Positions 5,628-11,433 of a stretch of 11,433 nucleotides of DNA are shown here, in pieces. Where the stretch lies: contig DASRJH010000333.1 of the NCBI GenBank assembly GCA_035649575.1, forward strand, positions 1 through 11,433, read 5' to 3'. The stretch is from DASVAL01 sp035649575. Lineage in GTDB: Bacteria; Planctomycetota; UBA1135; UBA2386. A program made the position numbers and the translations under genes. Numbering within the stretch: the first letter of the stretch is position 1; each line of letters starts with the position of its first letter. The notes under the pieces were generated by a model. The model was given only the letters and a program-made list of their open reading frames with translations. It did not search any database and had not been told where the DNA came from.

Positions 5628-7196
5628 ATGCCGTCGCCGCCGCAACAGTCCGCGAAGAAGCGCGTCCTGATCGTGAACGCGTTCCTCGACGACGCGCGTT
5701 GTCCGACGCGCCGTCCGACGACGGTGCTGAAGGCCATGGGGCCGCCGTTCCTCGCGGGCGCCTTCGCGCGCGACCGCAACGAAGTCCGGCTCTGGGACGA
5801 ACAGTCGAGCGGCCCGCTCGAGGATCGAGCACTGCTCGGCTGGCCCGACATGCTCGTGCTGACCGGCATGACGGCGGCCTTCGACCGCATGCTGCACCTC
5901 GCCGCCTACGCACGCACGAGGAACCCCTCGGTGCGCGTGGTCGCCGGCGGCCCCGCGATCCGCACGCTGCCGCAGTACGCGGCGCGGTTCTTCGACGACT
6001 GCTGTCTCGGCGACGTCGAGCAGATGGGCGAGATCGCCGGATCGGCGTTCGGACCGGACCACGTCGATCGCGAGATGATGCCGCGGTACGACCTCGCGTA
6101 CTGGTTGCGTTCGTTCGGCCACGTCGAGTCGACGCGCTACTGCAACTTCCGGTGCTCGTTCTGTTCGATGACCGCGGAGGACCGGCCCTACCAGCGCTAC
6201 GACCTCGACGTGCTGCGCCGCCAGATCGAAGCATGCGGCCGGCGCCGCAACCTGCTGTTCATCGACAACAACTTCTACGGCAACAATCGCGAGCACTTCC
6301 TCGCGCGGCTCGAGCTGATCGGCGAGCTGCGCAAGCGCGGCTGGTTCCGCGCGTTCGGCGCCTTGGTCACGAGCGACTTCTTCCTGCGCGCGGACAACGT
6401 CGAGGCGGCGCGTCGCGCCGGCTGCGAAGTGCTGTTCTGCGGCCTCGAGTCGTTCGACGCGGCCCAGCTCGAGCGTTTCCACAAGACGCAGAACAAGGTG
6501 CTGCCGCAGGTCGAGCTCGTGCGCAGGTGCCTCGAGCAGGGCGTGCTGCTCGTCTACGGCCTGATCGCCGACGTGAGCTCGCGCCGCATCGCCGACCTGC
6601 AGCAGGAGCTGGACTTCGTCACGCGCTGTCCCGAGATCACGCTGCCGACGTTCGTCGTGTTGCCGATCCCGTTCCCCGGCACACCGTTCTTCGCCGACCT
6701 CGCGCGTCGGGGACGGCTCTTGCCGCGCACGCGCCTGCGCGACCTCGACGGCACGACGCTGTGCATCGAGCCGCTCGATCCGATCGACGAAGTGGCGCGC
6801 TTCGTGCGCGACCTGCAGACGCTGCGCGGCCACCGCTGGAACGTGATCCGGCACGCGTTCGGGTTCCTGCGCCGCTACGGCCGCAAGTTGTCGGCGCGCC
6901 AGCTCGCGGTCGCGCTGGCCCGCGACCTGGCGCTGCTCGGCCTGCCGTCGCTGGTCCGCGGCGGCATGGCGCCGCTGTCGGCGCTGCTCGGTCGCCGCAA
7001 CCTCGTGCGCACGCACGTGAGCACGACCGAGCGGCTCGATCGCCTCTACACACCGGCGTTCCCGGTAGCGCCCGATTACCGGTCGTGGTTTCTGCCGACG
7101 ACGATCGTCGGCGACGACGGCCGGCTCGTGCCGCACCTCGCCGACCAATTGCTCGGGCGATTCCGCGAGCTGCCGGCTACGGGAACGGCGCGATGA
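5628..7196 (+). CDS. B12-binding-type radical SAM protein
   Basis: This 522-residue protein has the two-part layout of cobalamin-dependent (class B) radical SAM enzymes. An N-terminal Rossmann-like half (about 10-135) opens with RVLIVNAF, a PP-containing loop and VRLWDEQ, and includes MLVLTGMT and VRVVAGGPAIR, typical of B12-binding domains. The radical SAM core follows, with the iron-sulfur motif CNFRCSFC (C172, C176, C179) and downstream strands LLFIDNNFYG and VLFCGLESFD. A ~120-residue arginine-rich C-terminal extension is not assigned. The usual cobalamin-loop D-x-H-x-x-G reads D57-E-Q59-S-S-G62, so the histidine is absent. Such enzymes often methylate unreactive carbon or phosphorus or rearrange lipids; the substrate here is unknown. 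ATG 5628 is chosen because the conserved domain begins within 12 residues. It is first in a run of four genes and overlaps the next by ATGA (7193-7196). Confidence 0.88.
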   Translation: MPSPPQQSAKKRVLIVNAFLDDARCPTRRPTTVLKAMGPPFLAGAFARDRNEVRLWDEQSSGPLEDRALLGWPDMLVLTGMTAAFDRMLHLAAYARTRNPSVRVVAGGPAIRTLPQYAARFFDDCCLGDVEQMGEIAGSAFGPDHVDREMMPRYDLAYWLRSFGHVESTRYCNFRCSFCSMTAEDRPYQRYDLDVLRRQIEACGRRRNLLFIDNNFYGNNREHFLARLELIGELRKRGWFRAFGALVTSDFFLRADNVEAARRAGCEVLFCGLESFDAAQLERFHKTQNKVLPQVELVRRCLEQGVLLVYGLIADVSSRRIADLQQELDFVTRCPEITLPTFVVLPIPFPGTPFFADLARRGRLLPRTRLRDLDGTTLCIEPLDPIDEVARFVRDLQTLRGHRWNVIRHAFGFLRRYGRKLSARQLAVALARDLALLGLPSLVRGGMAPLSALLGRRNLVRTHVSTTERLDRLYTPAFPVAPDYRSWFLPTTIVGDDGRLVPHLADQLLGRFRELPATGTAR

Positions 7197-9364
7197 ACGG
7201 CGGCACGGCGAACGGCGGCGCGCCGGCAGGGCTGCGTCTCTGGCTCGCGTTGGCCGTGCCGGTGCTGTTCACCGTGTGGCTCGCCTGGCCCGTGCACGAC
7301 GGCGGCCTGCTGTCCGACGACCTCGCCTTGATGACCTACCTCGTGCTGCCCGGTGGTGGCGCGGAGGCCGTGAACTGGTCGCAGGTCGCCGCCGACTTCA
7401 CGGGACCGTGGGCGTTCGGCAACCTGAACTACTATCGCCCGCTCGTCTCGCTGACGCTTGCGGTCGAACTGTGGCTCGGCGGTGGTGCCGAGTGGGTCTT
7501 CCATGTCTCGTGCATCGCGATGTTCGCGCTCGCGGTCGGTTCGTGTGGTGCCCTGTTCGCGCAACTCGCGGGACCGCTCGCGGGCGCCGCCGGCGGTCTG
7601 CTGCTGGCCGCGCATCCCGCGGGCCACGAGCCGCTGTGCTGGATCTGCACGCGCGCCGATCTGATGGTCGTCGGTGCAGGTGCCGTTGCCTGCTGCCTGT
7701 TCGTCGCGCACCTGCGCAGCGGCCGGCTTGCGCCGGCAGTCGGTGCCGTGTTCGCGTCGGCGCTGGCGCTGCTGTGCAAGGAAACCGCCGTGATGCTCGC
7801 GGTCTGGTTCCTGGCTCTCGACCTCGCGGTGCGAGGCCGCGGAGTGCCGCTTGCGGCGCGCGCGCGGTTGCACCTCGCGTTCGCGGTACTGTGGCTCGGT
7901 TACCTCGCGTGGCGATGGCACATGTTCGGCGTGGTGTTCGGCCGTGCGCTCGGCGCCTCGCCCATGGAGCTCGGTCCGTGGCTGACGTTACAGGCCGCGA
8001 AGCTGCGCGCCTGCGTCGCGCCGGCGCGCGCGGGGCTCGCGCCGACGACCCCGTTCACGGTCGGGCTGCTGGTCGCAGGCACGCTGTTGCCGGGCCTGTG
8101 CTGGCGGCGCACGCGGCCGCTCGTCGGTCTCGGCGTCGCCGGTGCGGCCGCCGGCATGCTGCCTGGGCATACGGTAACCGTCGACGGCGACTGGTTCGGG
8201 ATACGCACCCTGCTGTGGCCTTTCGTCGGCGTGGCGTTCGCCGTGGCCGCGGTCGTCGGTGCTGCATTGCCGCGCTGGTGCCGCGCAGCGGCGCTGGCGC
8301 TGCTCGCGGTCGCGGTCGCCGACCTCGCGCGGGGCACGCGCGCGTACCACGACGCCTACCGCTTCGGCTGGCGGTGCATGCAGACGCTGCGCACGCAGAT
8401 CGACGAGGTGGGCCGCAGCGGTTCGGTCGCGCAGCCGATCGCGCTGCTGACGTTTCCGCGGCCGCCGGGCGTGCCGTTCTTGTTCGACTTCACGTCGTTC
8501 CCGCTCGCAGAGCGGCCCGTGGCATCGGCCGACCATCCGTTCGTAGCACTCGGCGGCACGCTGTTCGACGAAGGCGGGCGCTCGCTGCTCGCGCGCGATC
8601 CGGCGCCGACGCGCGCGCTGTGGCAGCACGGCGCGCGCATCTGCCACGCGGTGAAGGGTCGCGACGACGGCAGCGTGTTCGTGGTCCCTGGTCCGGCCGA
8701 GACTCCTCCGGTCGTGCTGGTGGCGCAGGGCGACGGCCGCTTCACGATGTCCGGAGGCCCCGTCTCGCCGCTGGCGATCGCGGGACTGCGCGTGCGCGCC
8801 GAGGCAGCGTTCGAGCGCGGGGAGCTCGAGTGGCTCGCGCCCGATGGGGCGCGGCTCGGCGGTGTCGCACTCGGCCGGGCCGTCGCCGACGCGAACGGCT
8901 GGTCGGCAGCGGTGGACTTGCGCGACAGCATCGAGTTCCTGCACGAGGGGGTGCACTTCGGTGGCTTGCGCACGTTCGTGGTCCGGCTGCTCGCCGGCGG
9001 GGCGCCCGTTGCCGCGCGCGCGCTCGAAGTGCTGCCGCCCACGGCAGGCGCACCGCTCGACCGGACGCTGCGCGGCGCGCGCCTCGGTTACGCCGAGCTC
9101 GCGGACCGGCTGCCGTGGACGAGCCTGCCGGCCGATGCCGAACCGGACTCGGCGTCGGTCGTGGTGCTCGGCGGCTGGCGGCCGCTGCGCCTGGACCGCG
9201 TGCAGGGCCGCATCAGCAGGCTGCCGCCGATCGACGTGTTGCTGCGCGAGCTGCGCCGCTGGATCCACGTCGATCGCTTCTACTACTACCTCGAGTGCAG
9301 GCGCCCGTCGGGTGTCTGGCGTTCGGCGGTCGATTGGTTCGAGCTCGACGTGGAGGCGCCGTGA
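7193..9364 (+). CDS. GT-C-type membrane glycosyltransferase with C-terminal soluble region
   Basis: This 723-residue protein begins with a transmembrane helix (about 14-34) followed by a loop with paired acids LSDD (D42, D43). That is where GT-C enzymes of the GT39/PMT and TMTC-like type keep the catalytic acid. NYYRPL (79-84) and HPAGHEPLCWICTRADL (from H141) match the recurrent N-Y-x-RPL and H-x-x-x-x-x-x-W-x-x-x-R-x-D-L signatures of TMTC-like bacterial proteins. About ten hydrophobic helices extend to roughly residue 390. The remaining ~330 residues are mostly soluble, rich in short beta-like segments, and not recognised. GT-C enzymes usually transfer a sugar from a polyprenyl phosphate to a substrate on the outer face of the membrane; substrate unknown. 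It overlaps the radical SAM gene by ATGA and the next gene by GTGA (9361-9364). The closely repeated AACGGCGGC in its first codons makes a Gly/Asn-rich start. Confidence 0.8.
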   Translation: MNGGTANGGAPAGLRLWLALAVPVLFTVWLAWPVHDGGLLSDDLALMTYLVLPGGGAEAVNWSQVAADFTGPWAFGNLNYYRPLVSLTLAVELWLGGGAEWVFHVSCIAMFALAVGSCGALFAQLAGPLAGAAGGLLLAAHPAGHEPLCWICTRADLMVVGAGAVACCLFVAHLRSGRLAPAVGAVFASALALLCKETAVMLAVWFLALDLAVRGRGVPLAARARLHLAFAVLWLGYLAWRWHMFGVVFGRALGASPMELGPWLTLQAAKLRACVAPARAGLAPTTPFTVGLLVAGTLLPGLCWRRTRPLVGLGVAGAAAGMLPGHTVTVDGDWFGIRTLLWPFVGVAFAVAAVVGAALPRWCRAAALALLAVAVADLARGTRAYHDAYRFGWRCMQTLRTQIDEVGRSGSVAQPIALLTFPRPPGVPFLFDFTSFPLAERPVASADHPFVALGGTLFDEGGRSLLARDPAPTRALWQHGARICHAVKGRDDGSVFVVPGPAETPPVVLVAQGDGRFTMSGGPVSPLAIAGLRVRAEAAFERGELEWLAPDGARLGGVALGRAVADANGWSAAVDLRDSIEFLHEGVHFGGLRTFVVRLLAGGAPVAARALEVLPPTAGAPLDRTLRGARLGYAELADRLPWTSLPADAEPDSASVVVLGGWRPLRLDRVQGRISRLPPIDVLLRELRRWIHVDRFYYYLECRRPSGVWRSAVDWFELDVEAP

Positions 9365-10005
9365 ACGCTGCAACGACGTGCCTCGTCGTGCTCGCGCGCG
9401 CGCCCGAGGCCGGGCGCGGGAAGACGCGCCTCGCCGTTGCGATCGGCGAGGCGCAGGCACTGCAGGTCTACCGCCGGCTGCTCGCGATCACGGCCGATGC
9501 CGCGCTCGCGTGGCCGGGCCCGCGACTGCTCGCGAGCGCGGGCGATCCCGCCGCGTTCGCGGGCACGCGGCTCGACCGGCTGCCGCGCGTCGACCAGGCC
9601 GAGGGCGGTCTCGGCGTCGTGATTGCGGCGGCGCTGGCCGTGGGCCTCGGCCGGGCCCGCGCCGTGCTCGTGATCGGCAGCGACTGCCCGGGGCTCTGCG
9701 AGTCGGCGCTCGCGGCGGTCGCGGACGTGCTCACCGCGGCACCGGTCGCGTTCGGCCCGGCCGACGACGGCGGCTTCTGGGCCATCGCGACCCGCGACCA
9801 CCGCGCCGCGGAGCTCGTCGCGACGTTGCCGGTGCCGTGGTCCACACGCGCGACGCTCACGACGCTGCGCTCCGGGCTCGCGGCAGCCGGGTTGCCGAGC
9901 GCGCTGGGGCCAACGCTGGGCGACGTCGACACAGCCGCCGATCTCGACGCCGCGATCGCGGCCGGCGTGCTGCCGCCGCTCCCGCCGCAGGCAGGTGGCA
10001 GATGA
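9361..10005 (+). CDS. TIGR04282-type transferase (arsenosugar/rSAM-associated, DUF2064)
   Basis: This 214-residue protein has a GT-A/CofC-like nucleotidyl-binding fold. Motifs in order are LARAPEAGRGKTRLA (11-25), the nucleotide-binding loop; GSDCPGL with D108; GPADDGGFWAI with D135 and D136, which should bind metal; and LGDVDTAADLD near the end. These define the TIGR04282 group, named for its association with radical SAM/Cys-rich (ArsS-type) proteins and annotated as an arsenosugar-biosynthesis glycosyltransferase. The biochemical reaction is inferred from family naming and context; a sugar-nucleotide-forming activity is also possible. The GTG start overlaps the upstream stop, so expression is coupled. 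A Pro-rich C-terminal tail (PPLPPQAGGR) follows the fold. Its stop overlaps the next ATG (10002-10005). The arsS start 1.1 kb downstream supports the assignment. Confidence 0.87.
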   Translation: MNAATTCLVVLARAPEAGRGKTRLAVAIGEAQALQVYRRLLAITADAALAWPGPRLLASAGDPAAFAGTRLDRLPRVDQAEGGLGVVIAAALAVGLGRARAVLVIGSDCPGLCESALAAVADVLTAAPVAFGPADDGGFWAIATRDHRAAELVATLPVPWSTRATLTTLRSGLAAAGLPSALGPTLGDVDTAADLDAAIAAGVLPPLPPQAGGR

Positions 10006-10757
10006 CCGCCGCGGCACCGACCGCCGCGGCACCACGCGTCGCCGTCGTGATCCCGGCGTTCGACGAGGAGCAGGCGATCGGCAGCGTGCTGGCCGAGATC
10101 CCGCGCGAGCTCGTGCACGAGGTCGTCGTCGTCGACAACGGCAGCACGGACCGCACCGCCGAGGTCGCGCGCGCGCACGGCGCACGCGTCGTCGCCGAGC
10201 CGCGCCGCGGCTACGGCTCGGCGTGCCTCGCCGGCATCGCCGCCACTGCCGACGCGGACATCCTCGTCTTCCTCGACGGCGATCACTCCGACCACGCCGA
10301 CGACCTGAGGTCCCTGCTGCCGCCCGTCGTGCGCGGCGAAGCGGACCTCGTGATCGGTTCGCGCATGCAGTCGCCCGACGCCCGGCGCGCGCTGCTGCCG
10401 CAGTCCCGGTTCGGCAACTGGCTCGCGACGCGATGCCTGCGCCTCTTGTTCGGCATCCGCTGCTCGGATCTCGGCCCGTTCCGCGTCGTGCGCCGCGAAG
10501 CGCTGCAGGCACTCGGCATGCGCGATCGCGACTACGGCTGGACCGTCGAGATGCAGCTGCGCGCCCATTTCGCGGGGCTGCGCGTGCTCGAGCTGCCGGT
10601 CCGCTACCGCGCGCGGATCGGGCGCAGCAAGATCTCCGGCACGCTGCGCGGTTGCGTTCTGGCCAGCTGGAAGATCCTCACGACGATCGGGCGGCACCGG
10701 CTCTCGCCGCCGCGCGTCGAGCGCTACCTTCCCGGAGGCCCGGCACCGCGATCGTGA
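10002..10757 (+). CDS. Family 2 glycosyltransferase, DPM/DPG-synthase-like
   Basis: This 251-residue soluble GT-A glycosyltransferase has the GT2 motifs VVIPAFDEE (15-23), VVVDNGSTDRT (42-52) and the metal-binding DGD (D92, D94) within FLDGDHSDH. EPRRGYGSACLAGI and SDLGPFRVVRREAL follow, with YGWTVEMQLRA in the acceptor region and RIGRSKISGT near the end; the last two are typical of dolichyl-phosphate mannose or glucose synthase relatives. Such enzymes move a sugar from a nucleotide donor to polyprenyl phosphate at the inner membrane face, which would supply the GT-C enzyme encoded two genes upstream (inference). No C-terminal membrane anchor is seen. It differs from the TIGR04283 transferase 2 that often accompanies ArsS, lacking the usual RxxQMNxGA-type stretch. 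The first codons contain a 15-bp tandem duplication. It overlaps the previous gene by 4 nt. Confidence 0.9.
   Translation: MTAAAPTAAAPRVAVVIPAFDEEQAIGSVLAEIPRELVHEVVVVDNGSTDRTAEVARAHGARVVAEPRRGYGSACLAGIAATADADILVFLDGDHSDHADDLRSLLPPVVRGEADLVIGSRMQSPDARRALLPQSRFGNWLATRCLRLLFGIRCSDLGPFRVVRREALQALGMRDRDYGWTVEMQLRAHFAGLRVLELPVRYRARIGRSKISGTLRGCVLASWKILTTIGRHRLSPPRVERYLPGGPAPRS
10005..10034 (+). repeat. 15-bp tandem duplication at the GT2 start
   Basis: Two adjacent 15-base units differing at one base (accgccgcggcaccg and accgccgcggcacca) encode TAAAP twice, just after the initiator Met. The duplication keeps the frame and lengthens only a disordered leader before the first GT2 strand, so it is probably neutral. 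Confidence 0.8.
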
Positions 10758-10787
10758 CCCTCGACGTACCGGCTGACACCTGATTCC

Positions 10788-10792
10788 GAAGG
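10788..10792 (+). promoter_or_regulatory. Shine-Dalgarno site of the CMD-family gene
   Basis: GAAGG lies six bases before the ATG at 10799, making this the clearest ribosome binding site in the window. The other genes rely on 4-nt overlaps or have no visible site. It supports the 10799 start and independent translation initiation after the 41-base gap from the GT2 stop. Confidence 0.6.
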
Positions 10793-10798
10793 TTCCGC

Positions 10799-11137
10799 AT
10801 GCACCATCCTCACTACTACCACGACGGCGATCTCGCCCGCTTCCCCGAACTGGGCAAGAACCGCCCGGAGCTCGCGCAGAAGTTCTTCGACTGGTACGGC
10901 GCGGTGTTCGCCGACGGCGCGCTCTCGGCGCGCGAGAAATCGCTCATCGCGCTCGCCGTCGCCCACGCCGTGCAGTGCCCGTACTGCATCGACGCCTACA
11001 GCAAGGACGCGCTCGAAAAGGGCGCCGACCTCGATCAGATGACGGAAGCCGTACACGTCGCCGCCGCCATTCGTGGCGGCGCCTCGCTCGTGCACGGCGT
11101 CCAGATGCGGAACCAGGCGACAGCGCTCGGCATGTAG
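10799..11137 (+). CDS. Arsenosugar-associated peroxidase-like protein (AhpD/CMD family)
   Basis: This 112-residue carboxymuconolactone-decarboxylase/AhpD-fold protein is of the type named arsenosugar biosynthesis-associated peroxidase-like. It starts MHHPHYYHDGDL, followed by LAQKFFDWYGAVFADGALSAREKSLIALAVAHAVQCPYCIDAY (written here only in part as a landmark: FFDWYGAVF 29-37, AREKSLIAL 44-52, CPYC 60-63), then MTEAVHVAAAIRGG and LVHGVQMRN. The C60/C63 pair could act as a redox or thiol centre, possibly handling trivalent arsenic thiols or an arsenosugar intermediate (inference). The AhpD CxxCxxxH histidine position is Y67. The length matches the family. It follows GT2 by 41 bases and arsS starts 6 bases after its stop, so both are almost certainly co-transcribed. 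Confidence 0.9.
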   Translation: MHHPHYYHDGDLARFPELGKNRPELAQKFFDWYGAVFADGALSAREKSLIALAVAHAVQCPYCIDAYSKDALEKGADLDQMTEAVHVAAAIRGGASLVHGVQMRNQATALGM

Positions 11138-11143
11138 CGGGCG

Positions 11144-11433
11144 ATGCGTCTGGTCCCTCCTCTCCGCTCGGGACAGGCCCTCGTCCCCGCGTCGCGCGAG
11201 TTTCGCGAAGCTGTCGCGTCCGCCGGCCACTGGCCGCTGCGGCCGGCAGCTATCTCGACGCTGCAGATCAACGTCGGCAAGCTGTGCAACCAGACGTGCC
11301 GCCACTGCCACGTCGATGCCGGACCGGCGCGGCGCGAGATCATGACGCGCGAGACGATGACCCTGTGCCTGCAGGCGCTCGCGGCGTCGTCAATCCCGAC
11401 GGTCGACATCACCGGTGGCGCGCCGGAGCTGAA
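11144..11433 (+). CDS. arsS: ArsS, arsenosugar-biosynthesis radical SAM protein (N-terminal part)
   Basis: The first 96 codons are present; the gene runs off the right edge (full ArsS proteins are roughly 320-350 residues). After a ~36-residue leader comes LQINVGKLCNQTCRHCHVDA, carrying the iron-sulfur ligands C48, C52 and C55 (CX3CX2C), then RREIMTRETM and the strand with VDITGGAPEL (87-96), the glycine-rich SAM-binding motif. This string is highly characteristic of the TIGR04167 radical SAM/Cys-rich family. In cyanobacteria ArsS is needed with the methyltransferase ArsM to make arsenosugars and is thought to attach the 5'-deoxyadenosyl group of SAM to dimethylated arsenic. The Cys-rich C-terminal region, where some members carry selenocysteine, lies outside the window. 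ATG 11144 is the first start after the upstream stop; only a weak GCGGG precedes it. No arsM is visible in this window. Confidence 0.95.
   Translation, partial: MRLVPPLRSGQALVPASREFREAVASAGHWPLRPAAISTLQINVGKLCNQTCRHCHVDAGPARREIMTRETMTLCLQALAASSIPTVDITGGAPEL

Noticed and set aside
5567..7192. Upstream extension of the GT-C frame through the radical SAM gene
   Set aside because: The frame is open to 5567, but that part is a shadow of the radical SAM gene. The real start is ATG 7193 in the ATGA overlap, just before the first membrane helix.
7988..9460. Long minus-strand open frame (490 codons)
   Set aside because: It is antisense to the GT-C gene, Arg-rich and without domains.
11058..11085. 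GC-rich inverted repeat inside the CMD gene
   Set aside because: It arises from the conserved coding sequence AAAIRGGAS in Ala/Gly codons; no regulatory role is needed to explain it.
1..11433. CRISPR arrays, tRNA or rRNA genes, insertion sequences
   Set aside because: No regularly spaced repeats, no tRNA-like cloverleaf or rRNA sequence, and no transposase was seen on either strand.

Overview
The window is GC-rich, compact bacterial DNA with strong G/C bias at third codon positions. Shine-Dalgarno sequences are scarce and many genes overlap by 4 nt (ATGA/GTGA). The phylum cannot be fixed from this sequence. The style and gene set (arsenosugar genes, B12-type radical SAM, GT-C membrane protein, few Shine-Dalgarno sites) would fit Planctomycetota or a similar high-GC environmental lineage, but that is a guess.

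Layout. (1) 1-2155, minus strand: the N-terminal three quarters of uvrA (excinuclease ATPase), running off the left edge. (2) 2307-4858, plus strand: a two-gene ABC exporter, an ATPase overlapping by 4 nt a 582-residue ABC-2-type permease. (3) 4877-5414, minus strand: a type II toxin-antitoxin pair, with an intact PF09720-like antitoxin followed by a RelE/ParE-like toxin that is frameshifted here. (4) 5628-10757, plus strand: four genes, each overlapping the next by 4 nt: a B12-binding-type radical SAM protein, a GT-C-type polytopic glycosyltransferase, a TIGR04282-type transferase and a DPM/DPG-synthase-like GT2. (5) 10799 to the right edge, plus strand: an AhpD/CMD-like protein of the arsenosugar-associated type, then the 5' part of arsS, the arsenosugar radical SAM enzyme.

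How the genes may work together. Regions 4 and 5 share one strand with only 41 nt between them and look like one transcription unit. The TIGR04282 transferase, GT2, CMD protein and ArsS are a known arsenosugar-associated set. Here they are coupled to a B12-type radical SAM protein and a GT-C enzyme. A polyprenyl-phosphate-sugar route (GT2 charging a lipid carrier, GT-C transferring the sugar outside) is a reasonable inference, so the locus may extend arsenosugar chemistry to a lipid- or envelope-linked product.

The least explained structure is a pair of 48-bp hairpin-forming repeats (2150-2197 and 4887-4934, 40/48 identical, same orientation). They bracket the ABC exporter. One lies over the probable uvrA start; the other supplies the C-terminal codons of the broken toxin in its restored frame. 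They resemble a small mobile or cassette-boundary element but do not match a canonical integron attC.
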